Shown here piece by piece: positions 45,117-58,884 of a DNA stretch of 64,000 nucleotides. The notes under the pieces are model-generated. The model worked only from the letters and a program-made list of their open reading frames with translations, made no database searches and was not told the DNA's origin. The number at the start of each line of letters is the position of its first letter. Positions within the stretch are counted from its first letter, which is position 1. This stretch comes from Agroathelia rolfsii. Taxonomy: Eukaryota; Basidiomycota; Agaricomycetes; Amylocorticiales; Amylocorticiaceae. A program made the translations under genes and the position numbers. Location: the NCBI GenBank assembly GCA_018343915.1, contig JABRWF010000001.1, positions 4,588,001 through 4,652,000 of the forward strand, in the 5' to 3' direction.

Positions 45117-47939
45117 TTACAGGAACGCTTGTGCTTGCAATTTCCAAATAGAAGCGTATTTACCGTCTGCTCGGAGCAATTCTTCGTGAGTACCGATTTC
45201 CAATATCTGGGAATCGTTCATATATCTGGCAAGCGTGTATGAGCAAGACAGATGAGGCGAAACGACTATGAGAAAACGGCTGACATTATTTGATCGGCAT
45301 GTCGAGTAAGATTTCCAAAACGATGAGACGAGAAGATCATTGTTTTGCTGCCCCTCAGGTTTCGCAATCTTTCAAAAAGGTCTATTTCGATGTTAGCATG
45401 GGACTCCAAACCAAGTAATTGCATTGATTCACCATGCTCTGCTGCTGGGTCAAGGGAAGCAGAGGGTTCATCGAAAAGCGTAAGTCCCACTTTTGGGTCA
45501 TCACCAAGTGTCTTCATAAACGTGCGAGCACTGTTATGACTCTTTAGTACTAAAGCTAAAACATCTGTGATATCCTGAGCTTACACTGCTAGGCGCTGCA
45601 TTTGTCCCCCACTAAGGGATATCGTGTTTCTTGAGGTTAACCTGCCAGCACGTCTGACATCGTTATAATCTAATTTTCTTCCAAAAAGTGATTTTGTGCC
45701 CTCGGGAATGCCTGAATAGTAATCCGAGACAGGCTTCTCTAAATATGTATCGAAGCCTTCTGAGAGACGTTCGATAATTTCTTCTGCGCCTCCTAATCGA
45801 GCGGCTTCGCGTATGAGATCCATGTTGTTGGCATTTTCGGGGTTTCCCATTCCAATGTTCTCTTTGATCTGAAGATGGAAGGTTAACAAAAGAATAAGAG
45901 CGAAAGAAAATGCTCACAGAGAGCGGGAAATGGGTGTAATCCTGAAATAGTACGGAAACACATCTCCGAAGATCATCCAAACGCAATGTTCGGATGTCTC
46001 GGTCATCAACAAATATCATTCCCTCTGTCGGGTCATATATTCGAGTCAGTAGTTTAAGGATGGTTGATTTCCCAGAGCCATTCGTTCCTACAATAACCTA
46101 AGAAAATAATTAGACCAGACTTTACATTTGATAATTGAATTCCATCTAACGCATAATTGCCCCTGTTCAATTTTGAAGGATACATCGCGTAAAGCGAACG
46201 TCTCGCTCCCGGGATACTGAAAGGAAACATGCCTTGGAATAGAGTCAGCTACAAACTCTAGGAGATAACGATTATGCCAAACCTGAACTCTACTGAAATA
46301 CCATTACGAAGGCTTCGTTGATCTTCGGGAAATGGTTCCACGCCATCGATTACCCGATTGGGGATATTGGCCATCTCATAAAGCTGACGTATACGCGAAT
46401 AGAGTCCCATGACGTTACCATAGCTCATGGTCAAAGCGTATAACGAATGGACGAATGTGCGTGATACATTCTGGAGACGTGTCTAAGTATATTCCTAGTA
46501 GCTGAATGTCAAGACGCACCTGTATCAAATTCAGAGAAGCTATTGAAACAGGTATTGAGGCTGGCTTCTGAACAGCACGAAGGGTAAAGACAATCTACAG
46601 TACAAATAGAATATTGTTAATTCGAATAACTGAAGCAATTTCGAATATATTACCTGAGGGAGCTCTTTAAGTGGGTCTTGTAATAGTGTCCTTATGCTGA
46701 GCCTTTGTCGCTGGGTATATTGGTTGTACACCTCCCAGAACTCGCCAGCGTCTCCATTAACGGAGGAAAGGGCTTGTTTGAAAGCTGGAAGGTACATGAG
46801 TTTCTGGTAATAGACCAGAGAGGACGAGAACAATACCGTTGAGCACATAATCTTTCATGCCGCCCGCGACAAGCTCCTGACGGTGTGACTTGTCGCTCAC
46901 TAGATGTTTGTATCCTTGCATTCGAACGTAGCTCTCATCACGAGTAGTTGCAGCCCACACTATTCAAGCGATGAGTACGTGTCGATGTTAGACAAGCTCC
47001 AGAAGTACCTGAGACACCTGAGGATTGAACAAGATTCTGCTTCATATCGAATATCGGCAAGATGGTTTCGGAGATGCTAAATATAGCCAGAAGGTAGGCG
47101 TCTTCTTGAGAGCTGAGCACGGTGTACAAAACAGACAGCTGCGAGAAAAGAGTGATAGTTGCAGTTGCTACGCCAGCCGTCGATTGAATGACGTCCCAGG
47201 CAATGCTACTGCCTCCACCTCTCGGGCTTGGTAAGGAGGCCTCCAGTTGTTTTTGCACTGCAATGTCATCGTAAGTAGGCACATCGAGGCGCACCATACT
47301 ATGGACTATATGCACAGAGTAATACTGCCGGATACGGATATTTATTGGCATAGAAAGCCTTTGTATTCCAAAACCAAGCAGCCTCTTAGCCACAGAGCAC
47401 AGCACTCCCGATGCAGCAATATTGAAAAGGAGTGACTTGTCAACGGCACGTTGTTCTACGGCGTTATTGATCTAGAGGAAACAAAAACAAAAACCGAAAT
47501 CAAAACTAGTTCAGGCAAATTGGTAAGTATCCATACAATATCAAGTAACTTGGCTTTGTACCTATTAGGGAAATTAAGTGAGAGTTATGGTACTAGCATA
47601 CATAATATATATTTACCATAATTCTATTGCTGGCACAAATGAAGCTGCGACAGTGAATGCTATGTAGAAGAACAGCAGTAACCACATTCCTGGTATGCTC
47701 AAGACATCTTTCATCATCCTCCATGCATACGGAAATCCCTGAAAAGCCTGATAGAGTTCTTCTGCCTTCCATAAGCCTGGGACTGCGATTGCAACCCGTG
47801 GGACAGCCGACTGCTTCTGCTCGTAGAGATCCCATACGCCAAGTCGGGTGTGTTTGACTTTGTCGTTGTCCTCAGGATCAAACACTCCCTGTGTAGTGTC
47901 TCCAGTAGATACTAGTCGTCGCCTCACAGCCCTAGACAT
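45117..47939 (-). CDS. ABC half-transporter (ABCB-like)
   Basis: The minus-strand gene with short introns starts at ATG 47939 (MSRAVRRRLVSTGD) and ends at TAA 45119-45117. After a ~100-residue head, hydrophobic segments such as MWLLLFFYIAFTVAASFV begin the transmembrane domain, which continues to about 46300. The nucleotide-binding domain has Walker A (GTNGSGKST, about 46070), a Q-loop in VLFQDYTHF (about 45940), the LSGGQMQRL signature (about 45600), Walker B (LTLFDEPSASLDP, about 45465) and the H-loop histidine in FSSHR. The order TMD-NBD makes it a half-transporter that should dimerise. Substrate and membrane are unknown. It lies tail-to-tail with the helicase gene (103 bp between the stops) and head-to-head with NUP93. 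No damage seen. Confidence 0.87.
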
Positions 47940-48220
47940 GAATATTAGTATATAAGAGTGTGAACGAAAGAGCAATGAGCGCTGACAAGTCCAAGCTTTC
48001 GTGGAATCACGATGTGGCCGCAGTCTGGCTCGGTGGCGTAGGTGGCGGTGGCGTAGTGGCGTACAGCGCGTGTGAGAGACGCGCTTGCTGCAACGAAGTC
48101 CCGTGCTCGCGTTTTGGTACTTGCATCGCTGCTGGGTCACAGTTGGTTTCTGCAAGCTATTTGACCTCATTCTCAAACTCAAACCTGATACGAGGCGATC
48201 TCGTCTGTACTTGGGAAACT
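47940..48220. promoter_or_regulatory. Bidirectional promoter region, ABC transporter / NUP93
   Basis: Only 281 bp separate the two divergent ATGs. The plus-strand frame is open upstream of 48221 (from 47960), but that stretch has no homology I recognise, and I treat it as 5' UTR. Confidence 0.45.
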
Positions 48221-51200
48221 ATGGCCTCTGATCTCTCGGCATTGTTGGCGTCTTCCAAAGCCTTGACGTCCCACCTTTCTCGTCCAGACCTTCCAAGCGT
48301 GAAGCTGTCCCTCGATCAAGTTGAAGCTCAATCTCGCCGTTTAGTTTCACGTCTACCAGGATCATCCAACGATAATGAGCGCGCGTAAGACATCGCCCGA
48401 GCTTCACATATTTTTGTATCTTACCAGGCTGTAGCAACTACTTGCTGGCCCAAGCGCATGTGGATGCTCCAGCGCTCGCAGATTCGATAGCGCACCTCAA
48501 CACAAACACAACCTTCTCGCCACTTCAGCCGCTGCAAGATACGGATGTCTCTGGTTATCTTCGGCATGCGCACGAGCAAAATATCATTTCAACTGTCGAA
48601 GAGGTCAGAAGAGATACTCAACAAGAGTTCTTCAATGTATTGGACGAGCGTGTGCGCAGAAACTGGGAGACCACGAAAAAAAGACTCTTTGAAGAGCTTG
48701 GGAACAGGACTGGAGCAGAAAACAAAGCTTTGACAGAAATGAAAAAGAGCGGTTTCCACGGAAAGACGGCCTTGAACGTGAGTTTGTATATCATCGTTTG
48801 GACTTATCTGACCTTGTCTCAGGCGAGTACGACCACTCCAACACTAACTCTTCATATGCAAAATAAAATGATGATCTATGATCGTGTCATCACGGAACTC
48901 AATGCTGCAAGATTGCAAGGAACATCATATCCGATACTGCATGCTCTTGTAGAAGCTTCACTACCGCTAAACTCTGATGTATGACACTCTTGCCTCTTTT
49001 TAACACATACCACTGATTTGCCCCCTCTCAGCCAACGTCTTATCAAATGACTGCAAACTTCCATTTACTTTCCAAGATTGTATCGGAGCCTCCTGCCTTG
49101 CCTCCTGTGGAACATGCCGGTGCACATATACTCAATGCGCCTATCTTCGAGAGAAAACATGCGCGTGTCTACCTTGGTAATCAGGAGTCTCGTGAAGCTG
49201 TGGCATTGCGTCGCCAAATTGCCAACGGGGCACGAGAAGCATTAGAAGAGCAATACTGGGACATTGTTGAGCGTACGATTCAGGCTCGGCCAATGGAGGC
49301 TCGCCTGGGTGGTGACCCGAGTATTGCCAACAGAATACGGGCTTTCTTGTTAGTCAGACATTATAGGAATGGCGAGTGGGAAGATGGCGTTGATGTATGT
49401 CCTGTAACGTCTTGCTTCAAAATCTAGACTCACGTCTTCAAAAGCTGGTCGCAGGTCAACCCTTATGGGCCAAATTGTACTACCTAGTCCGAACAGGTCA
49501 CGCTGCCGAGGCATTGCAAGAAGCCCAACTACATCAAGCGGCGATAGATCATCGTGAACCATCCTTCGTCAACCACTTCAAAACTTGGATCGAATCCCCT
49601 GAAAGACGGTATGGACTTTATATCCCCTGGCAATTTTCTCCTCCCTTATCCGGCTTCAAGGCTGCCTAAACCTCATCGCGATCACTTGCAATCCATATAC
49701 AATGCACATAAATTGCACTCGGCTACCGTCGATCCATTCAAGCTTGCCTTATACAAACTTATTGGCAAATTAGAACCTACGCGCCGGAGTGTTGCTCAGG
49801 TAACAAACACTACGGAAGATTGGCTTTGGTTCCAGCTGGCTATGGTATGTTTCAAGCTGAAAACTTGGGTGACATATACTTATACTGTCGCCTAGGTGGA
49901 TGAAGAGGAAGAAGGAGGACTTCGTGGATTATCAGAAGTGCTGCTTGGCTATGGAGAGCGCCACTTTGATGGTCCGGCTAGTCAATCAAACTCACGCAAA
50001 GGCGTATGGGCGAGTGTTTTGCTCATGTGTGGCCAGTTCGAAAGGGTGAATTCCTTAACACTTGTTGTCTCGTCTCGTCTTCTCACGTTCATCTGACGAC
50101 AGGCAGTTGCCGCGTTGTGGGAACATCAAGAAACTGAGATTGAAGCTGTCCATATAGCCATCGCCCTGGCCTATCATGGGCTACTTCGCGTACCATCTCG
50201 AGCGGAGTCCTCGGAAGTCACGGCGCGTGAGTAGATGAATGCAAAGCCATGATTCTAACTTGATTGCTTATCACTTCCTTCAGTCTCCTTGTCGCCCGTA
50301 TCTCCTCCGGCCCTAAATCTTCCTATGATAGTATGGCGATACGTCCGCCAATTCGCGAAAATGGATGCCAATGAGGCGTTGCAATATGTGTATTGCATCA
50401 GTCTAAGCGTTGATCAAAACGAGGATATCGGCAAGGAGCAAATGGATACCGCCTGGGAGCTTGTCAGAAGAATCATTGTCATGGCAAATTCTGGACCAGC
50501 TTGGGAATCACTAGTCGGAGGATTCAGGTCGGATGGACAAAGATATGTGAGTGCGCTATCATTTTTTCCGCTGTTCTTTTTACTGATATTTACCTTGAAT
50601 CAGAACGGCACCATCGAAAGCAGCGCTCGCCTTCTCCATCTGCAAGATACCAAGCAATTCAACGAACAAATCCTTATCCGCGCCGCACGCGAATCGGAAG
50701 AGAACGATCGCGTTGCTGAGGCGATCAAACTCTACAATCTTGCAGGTGACTATGTAACTGTCATTGCCTGCCTTGCCCGCGAACTTGGCAATACAATTGC
50801 CCAACCCGGTGGAGGTGGCGAGAAGGGTCGTGCCATGGAACAAACTGCAACTGAAATATTAAGGCACTATGAGCGCACCAATCGTGCTGTCGGCAGAGAC
50901 CGTGATGCAGTGATTCGATTACTCAGAATTAGGGAGGCTATGGATGCTAAAGCAGCTGGAAGGCCCGAGGTCGCATTGGAGGTATGGCATATCCCACAAT
51001 TAACCGATCACGTCAATTCCTTACTAATGAACCGCATCAGATTCTCGAGTCTACAGAACTTGTTCCTCTCGATGGTGATGTGGCCAAGACAACACGGCGC
51101 GCCGAGGAGTTCAAAGACCTACACGAGTCTCTACAACGGAACTTACAGACCTATCTTACCCTTACAATGGACGCGCTGGCCGGTGTACAACAGAAAGTTA

Positions 51201-51416
51201 AGACAACCGCGGCCACCGATGCGACGAGACAGATGGTTTGTCATAATCGGCTCGTGTTCATAACCATGCTTTTAACTCTGTTGTTCTTTGCAGACATTGG
51301 CATCCTTGAGAAAGAAGTCCCGCTCATTGATGGTCTTTGCCGGATTATTGAAGTATCGCATGTCGACAGATGTGTACTCGTACCTAGCCAGGCTCGACGT
51401 TGAGATTGCGCTATGA
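48221..51416 (+). CDS. NIC96: Nucleoporin Nup93/Nic96
   Basis: ATG at 48221 (MASDLSALLASSKALTSHL), stop TGA at 51414-51416, about ten exons, roughly 850 residues. The N-terminal helix is followed by the long alpha-solenoid with Nic96-family segments. These include FFNVLDERVRRNWETTKKRL, ALREQ-type WDIVERTIQARP, LWAKLYYLVRTGHAAEAL, DWLWFQLAMV, VWASVLLMCGQFERAVAALW, ALQYVYCI and QFNEQILIRAARESEENDR. Nic96 anchors the Nsp1 channel complex and links inner-ring parts of the nuclear pore. The upstream neighbour is an unrelated ABC gene. The length is close to the family norm and the copy looks intact. An upstream in-frame ATG at 47960 is less likely as the start. Confidence 0.93.
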
Positions 51417-51910
51417 TGATCTTGTCCATCTTGTTTCCTGCTTCATAGAAAGCCTCTTCCTGATCTCTGTATAAATGCATATAACACCATGCCCCTGTAA
51501 CCATGTTTCGCTTTCAAACGTGCTAATTGAATACCTGTCGATGCATATCTGAGTATCACAGAGTGAGGAGATTGTTGTGCCTACCGACAGCTTGAATGTC
51601 GCAATTTGAAGCTCTACATAGTGGCAGTTCTCTAAGTATATCCCATTCATAGTGCCCACTTCACCATGAGGTAAAGGTGCAGTTGGTGTACTGGTATGTA
51701 AAAAGTTCGCCTGTGTTTGGCGTAGACTACAATTGCATATCCATAATAGGAAATTTTGAGCAAAAACAATGATAAAACTCAAGTTGTTTTTGCACCTTCT
51801 CCAAACTCGGGCCCGAGTAACTGACTGGTTGCGTGCCTCACCAAGTCATTCTTGTCAGAAAGTCGCGGTGGTAGTAGCAACATCATCGTGCCCAGAATCT
51901 ATAATCCACA
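51417..51910. other. Intergenic, promoter of GCN20
   Basis: This 494-bp spacer holds no recognisable ORF. It contains the NUP93 3' end and the GCN20 promoter. Confidence 0.45.
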
Positions 51911-54900
51911 ATGTCCTCCTACGAAATTGCTGAAGAGATTCGCTCAAGTTTACCGGAAACTGAAGAGATCATTGTTCAATATCTATCAGGATATCTCGTC
52001 GATGATGCTGGCGAAGATGAGGATGTGCTCCAAGTTGCTCGCATGATTCTCGAGTCTGTTGCTGGCGATAAAGTTGATACTCTCGAGCGTCTCATGGCCA
52101 AGATTGGAGACCTATTAGAGGATCGACTGCGTGCCAGACAGCAAAAGATGGCCGCTCCCAAGCTCCAGAAGCTAGAAAAGGTTGTCGACATGAGCAAAAC
52201 GGGGGCAATGTCAAGTACGATTGGACTTGCTGGAGAAAGCGTTGATCTCGAGTCCATAAACAAGGGAAAGTACGCAACGTATCCAAGTGAAATAAAGTTA
52301 CTTCGATTTTAACATTGCATACCAGAGCTTCCCGTGTAGACGTCAAGAAACTTGAGAAACAAGAGGCTAAATTGAGGGTATTTGCGTTTAATCATATCTT
52401 GTTGAAAAAACCGCCTCACACTTTCTATAGGCTAAAATTGAGAAACGCGCCCGGAAAGATCTATATGAAGGCTCGAAACTCCTCAATGAAACCAAGAAAC
52501 AAGTAATTTCCCTATGCTTATCGAAATTAAGATTCATCCTTACGCTATTATTAGCAATCTTATGAAGAAATGTTCATGAAGGTGCGCAATCTACACATTA
52601 TAGTCTACTCAATGAATGTAAACGTCATTCGCTGTAGATCAACCCTCTCGAAGCAAGTATAGCGGCTCAGAACAAAAGCAAGGATATACACCTTCCATCT
52701 ATCGACGTCAATTTCGGGTCCAATCGCATTCTGTTCGTTTTTCTCCAGAAGAACTGAGTTCCTTTCTCTAACACATTTATCAGATCTGGTGCCAGTCTTA
52801 CTCTGGCTTATGGCCGCCGGTATGGCCTAATTGGTCGTAACGGTATTCTATGTTGTTTTACTGCCTTTAATGCACCGTTTCACATTTCGTCCAGGTGTCG
52901 GAAAGTCTACATTACTGAGGCACATTGCTTTGCGTGAGGTGCCGATTCCGGCTCACATAACAATTCTATTTGTTGAGCAAGAGGTAATTTTTCTTCGATT
53001 CACCCTGTCACGTTACTAACATTCTTACTCAAGATTGTGGGAGATGACACCAAGGCCATAGACTCTGTGCTTAAAGCCGATGTCTGGCGGGACAGTTTAC
53101 TGAGAGAAGAGGCAACACTGAATGCAAAACTCGCAGAACTCGAGAAGGAAGGGGATGACAAACGGTTCGAGGATGCTCGCGAAGAAGCTTCAACGAGATT
53201 AGCGGAAGTACACGCACGTCTCAGTGATATGGATGCGGAAAGTGGTCCTGCCAGAGCAGCAGCTTTGCTTGCAGGCTTAGGCTTTAGTGAATCTGATCAG
53301 CAGCGTCCTACAAAATCATTCAGTGGTGGTTGGAGGTAAGCATACTCATCATTTCTTTCAAACAGCATAATAACCGTTTTCTAGAATGAGATTGGCTTTA
53401 GCACGAGCGTTATTCGTCAAGGTTTGTCGGTATATGAGCGATAACTCGCCAAACGCTAAATAAACATATGTTAGCCTGCTCTTCTGTTACTTGATGAGCC
53501 TTCTAATCACAGTGAGCCCATTGAACTGCCTATGTTTTGCACTAATGACTCAATTGCTATTTCTAGTTGACCTGAACGCATTGGCATGGTTAGAAGATTA
53601 CCTCCAAACATGGCCTGGTACCATCCTGGTTGTGTGAGCCTTTCCCTTCGTGCAAACAATGGCTTCACCACTCATATTTCAAACAGGTCTCACGATCGGG
53701 CGTTCTTGTAAGGTTTAAATTGTATTACCCCTCGCCCACTAAGACTTTGAATTTGTAGGGATGCTGTCGCGACTGATATTGTCCACCAACACTCTGGCCG
53801 TTTAGACTACTATAAGGGGTACTGACAACATCCCTCTTCTAAAAAATTCTCTGTCTAACGATATTTTAATTAGCAACTTCACTCAATTCTATGCGACCAA
53901 ATCTGAGAGAGATCGAAACCTCCAAAAAGAATACGAAACCCAATTAGAATATCGGAAGCACCTTCAGGCATTCATTGACCGGTGGAGATACAACGCCAAT
54001 CGAGGTATTGGCATAATATCATCTCTACAACATCATATTTAACTTTTCTTGCAGCTGCTCAGGCCCAATCCAAGATCAAGATCCTGGAAAAGGTTTATAT
54101 TTTATCTTATCACCGTTTCAGCCAGTCCACTCAACTCCTTTTAGCTTCCCGAATTACAACCTCCTGAACAAGACGAGACAGAAACCTTCAGGTGCATTCT
54201 CTTTCAGCCTTGTTGCTGACGGTCAACTAATCGTCCGTCAGGTTCCCAGAGACGGAGAAAATTTCGCCCCCACTCCTGCAAATGGACGAAGTGTCCTTCG
54301 GATACACTCCTGAAAAGATTATTCTCAAAAAAGTAAACATCGATGTCAGTCTCGACTCGCGAATAGCCATCGTCGGCGCCAACGGAGCAGGTAAATCGAC
54401 ACTGTAAGTACTCCTCTCGCTGCAGATGTCCAGAGACACGATAATGACGAATAGTAAAAAGGATCAAGATCTTGACTGGTGAACTGAACCCTCAAACTGG
54501 CCAAGTCAATCGCAACGGCCGATTGAGAATGTTTGTTGCTTACCGAGCTTCAATGACTATTACTCACAATCATATCCAGCGGATACTTTGCACAACATCA
54601 TCTTGACACGCTAACTCCTACGATGTCGCCAGTACAATTTCTTGCGTCTAAATTCCCAGGAAAGAGTGAACAAGAATATCGTAGCCATCTTGGAAATTTC
54701 CAAATTAGTGGAATGACTGGGTAAGACCAACTTGGTGTAATTCAAATACGACACCTCGTACTCATTTACTGTAGATTACAGTTGATTGGAACGTTGAGTG
54801 GTGGTCAAAAATCCCGCGTGGCATTTGCGTTGCTGTCATTGCAGAATCCGCACGTGCTCCTTCTTGACGAGCCTACTAACCATCTTGATATTGAGGTATA

Positions 54901-55249
54901 ATCGTTGCTTATTGGGCCTGAATCTTGCCTGAACTTGGTCTTTAGGGTCTTGATGCTCTTATGCATGCGCTAAACACTTGGAATGGTGGCGTTATTCTAA
55001 TCTCCCATGACGAAAGGTTCATCACAAAGGTAGCTAAGGAGGTACGTCTTGTCACGTTATTCTTCCAGATCATTTTTTGAATAGGTCTATAGCTCTGGGT
55101 CTGCGGCGACGGCACTGTGTCCAAGTTTTTTGGCGATGTTACAAGCTATAAGGCAAGTAGACACGATTATGAACCTTGCATAACTTTAAATGGGCTGATG
55201 TGCTTTCTCATAGAAACTTATTGTCAGCAATATTAAGACTGGACCTTGA
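51911..55249 (+). CDS. GCN20: ABCF3/Gcn20-type ATPase
   Basis: ATG at 51911 ([16 protein letters not shown]) begins a ~200-residue Gcn20-type N-terminal domain. NBD1 follows with GRNGVGKST (split by an intron near 52895), [17 protein letters not shown] and [12 protein letters not shown]. The linker region has [17 protein letters not shown], the ABCF signature arm. NBD2 has [10 protein letters not shown] (about 54375), [14 protein letters not shown] and [11 protein letters not shown] (about 54860), with ISHDERF as H-loop. No transmembrane segments. Stop TGA is at 55247-55249, with some 17 exons. Gcn20/ABCF3 works with Gcn1 on ribosomes to activate the Gcn2 kinase under amino-acid starvation. 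Both ATP sites look complete. Confidence 0.94.
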
Positions 55250-58200
55250 AGATAGCACGTCGCTTCCTATCACATACATCTGCATGCCCCATATCGATTT
55301 TGATTGTACCACGATACACTTGATATCTAATAGAGCAAATGATAGATAAAGTGGAATACCTGCAGAAGTTATCGGCATTCAAATAAGTCTTTTCCTCCTT
55401 TCTGGAACTGAAATTCTCACTACCAGAAGGAGCCTGGGTGAATATGCCAAGCGATTAACATCGTCCATCTAACCTCCTTCGAGATAGACGTCTGAGAACT
55501 AACTCGTTGCGATGGCAGTGCAGTCATAATTTGAACATCTTTAACCAATGTTCTTCATAAGATATGGCGCAGGGACTCTCTCTCATGGACAAGTATCCAC
55601 ATGCATGCGCTGGCATCACATTACATTTGAGGGTACGCAGAACAAGAGCCCGCTTATCACACGCTAGCATGGATATGATCCTGACGGTAGCCACGATGAT
55701 GATGGTGGTGGTGATGGTGATGATGAACTGGATCCTTATGGAGAACCCGCGAGGACGAGATAACGCAGGGCCGCAATCATCTTCATCATGATTACCATCG
55801 TAATCGCATTTATCATCCATCTATCAAAATATATCAATATCTATCGAGTATATATCTCACGTTCCCCCTATCTCTCTAGGCTGCCGCAATCATCATATCA
55901 ACCTTGCACTGCTGCATAACACGATACGCACCTGCTCTTTTAGAGTTGACGCATAGAGTAGGGATATTCAGCAAAATATGGTAACAACAGCATTAGCAAA
56001 AAAGTAATCAAGATCATCAACGTGCCCGGAAAGTTTCTTTTTTTTTTTTCTCTGGCTCAACCTCGGCTTGGTTATTCCCATTGTCCAAATTGTAACTAAA
56101 TAAGTGGGTGACGTCGATGGAATCGAACAACTACGGATTAAGCGCTTCAAGGGATTGAGAAGAATCCAGAAAAAAGTCAATCAAGGCTCTGGAAAAAAGT
56201 AAATTGCCTTGGCGGACATAGTCTAGCTCAACCACAAACACTCTGTGAATGGATGAAGGTTGCACACCACAAGTGACCAGCGCCAGCAGAGGCTTCTAAG
56301 GAGCGCGAACTTGAGCTTGGATATAGTGCAACGCGGGGGATTTTAGATTGACACTCGTATGCTCAACGAGCTCAAAATAACGGTCAGTACCGATCAAATC
56401 GTAACACTGGCAACACAGCTGATAATTCATCCTTGCGATTTTTTCCCGCACCGAACCCTTCAGGTTAACATCAACCAAGAGTCACAGCTCTCTGTCCGCC
56501 GCCGCCTACCTGGGGGCGAAACAAGGGAAGAACTCCGGAGGTTTTGTTTCCCGACTTATAACAGTGAATATATGCGGTTGCTAGTTGCTCGTTGGCCGGC
56601 TTGCGTAGTGAGGAACATGAATATTTGCGACTGATCAGCATACATAACGGCTTCAAAGCTTCCTTGGGCTGGCAATCCAAAGCCATCTTCAAAGTTCTCT
56701 TCGCAATTTTTTTTTTCACTGGCAGTCATCGTACTCATTCACATGTACCAAGTAACTAGCTGCTATCAACTATGTTCCAACCAGCCTAGGTGACGCAACC
56801 TGTCCGGTGGGCGAGTATCGGTCTGTTAATGGATGGATGAAATCATGCGTTTTAGGGTTCAATTTTATACAGGTCGCCCGGCAGGGCATCCGTCCGCCGA
56901 GTCCGCCCACATTAGAGGCATCATGCATCATGCATCGACTTCCATCATTGTCATCATCATGTAGTACTACTATACTGTACGCTGCTCCTAGTACTATATC
57001 CTATCGCTCAGTTTAGAGTTCAAATTAATCCGGCCGAGAGTGGGAAGAGAAGGGCTTGTTAACTTCACATCGAAAAAAGAAGAAAGAAAACTCGAAATCG
57101 AAACGCACAGAACTTTCACCATGGAAAAAAAAGAAAAAGGCTCGAGCTTTGATGGAGGGCCGTGACATCATGGTGTCTTTTCTGTTCACCGCCCAACGGC
57201 CGGCGGGGGCCCACGGTGCTTGCTGTCCTTGTGTCTATGTACGTGTACCGGGTATTAGATGTGTATGCAGCTGCAGCGGCTACAAATTCAAGATGCCGTT
57301 TATTTTATCTTATTTTATTTTATCGATCTCACGATTATTTTTAGCGCAGACGTGATTAATTACGAGATAAGAGGACATGTTGCGGTAGTACGTATAGTCC
57401 TCAAAGTACAGCATACCGGACCGGCGAGATCACTGGGTGCCATGATATGTATGCGCAATATAGATCAATCAAGCGAGCAAGTGATTACCTATCAACAACC
57501 TAGTATACTATATGAAGTGCATAGTATGCATATATGTATATTAGTTTCCAAAAGTCCAAGTCTTGTGTTGTACCATGTCACCGTCGTGTCCGAGTCGCAT
57601 TGTATCATGTCCGCCGTTGGAGTAATAATGACAATATCGAATAATAATAAATGAGTATCGTGGTATAAACTGATTCTGAATGCAATAAAGCACAGGCATG
57701 CATACTAGTACATGTATGCATTGGAATCGGAGCTACTAGCATATATTCAACTCGCACACCTGACTAGCCAACTGAACTTGAATGGCATTGTGCCAGTGAC
57801 AGTAAGTAAGCATCTCCTATTCCCAGCGAGCGCTCGACTGTCAATGAGCTCATCAAAAGGTCTAGTCTAGTCGTGTGATCAACATTGTGTAGCTTAGAAT
57901 ACTGGTCACGTCAATTTTTAATACATGTCAGTCTACATTGACAACGCTCTTTAGTTCATTTGTCACCATCAGTACAAGCAAGCTCACAATCAAACAGATA
58001 TACATACGGATGTGTTTTATATTACTGTATAGCCAAGAGACAATATGTATGTATTCAATGTACAAAAGAATGAATGCCCAAAAGAAAAGGAGCCCATTAT
58101 ATGGCATCATCCATCTATGTATGTGCATGCACACACCAAAATATAAGAAATAAACGTTAGAATAATTTGCAAGGTCTATGTAGGTATGAAGTCGGAGGAA

Positions 58201-58884
58201 AGAAAAGAGCGCATCGACACAACCATCGTCCGTGGCATTAGTGTCTTCACACGCACGCATACACGCACACAGGCAAAGAGTGGTGAGGCACACACACACA
58301 CACACAGATCATGAATAAGCCCAAGGATGATTTGAAATCGAAAAAAGACATAAGACAAAAGGGGCATTACAAGTCAAAAGAAAATGAACCCTCGATCTCT
58401 CTTCATCTAGGGGAGATGGAGGGAGGGATTCGTCATTACAAGTGAAAAAGAAAGAGATGGTCAATGGAGGATGCGTCGTATGACAGGAGACATTAGAAAG
58501 TAAGAACATGTCAAGATGAGGGGGTAACAAGAAACAGCGGACATGGTATATAGTATATAATGATAAGAGACATAAGAGACAAGATGGGCACGCTCTAGGG
58601 GCGGACGATAGTGAAAAGAAAATGTAAAGATGCCCAGGCTGGATGAGGATGAGTGGGGACGACAGTGATGATGATACAAGCAGGCATACAAGAGGACGAG
58701 AGAAAAGAAAAGAAAAACATAATGTCGTTATTATCGGTCAGAGTCGGAAATCGTGATAGGAGATGCGCGAAAGAAGGGTAGAGAAGGCATGCAACGCAGC
58801 CAGAGAAGGTGAGGATGAGGTATGCGCGTGTAAAGGGTAAGAGAGAAAGGCAATATTAAAAAGATGAGCGCTGAGCAACGGGGA
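55250..58884. other. Long intergenic region, no gene supported
   Basis: It contains A- and T-runs, CA and GATGGTGGTGAT-type simple repeats (about 55690-55735; 58265-58310) and several chance ORFs under 130 codons without recognisable domains or clear intron structure. It may hold an unrecognised gene or long UTRs. Low-complexity AC tracts near 58240-58310 produce the cysteine/valine-rich minus ORFs. Confidence 0.5.

Noticed and set aside
47960..48220. N-terminal extension of NUP93
   Set aside because: The frame is open but the sequence is unlike Nic96 proteins, and the ATG at 48221 fits the family start.
56090..56150. tRNA-like phrase GGAATCGAAC
   Set aside because: On the minus strand the TTCGATTCC-like loop lacks pairing T-arm stems and no cloverleaf could be drawn.
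57928..58367. Cys/Val-rich minus ORFs
   Set aside because: Produced by CA/GT simple repeats, with no domain and no splice structure.
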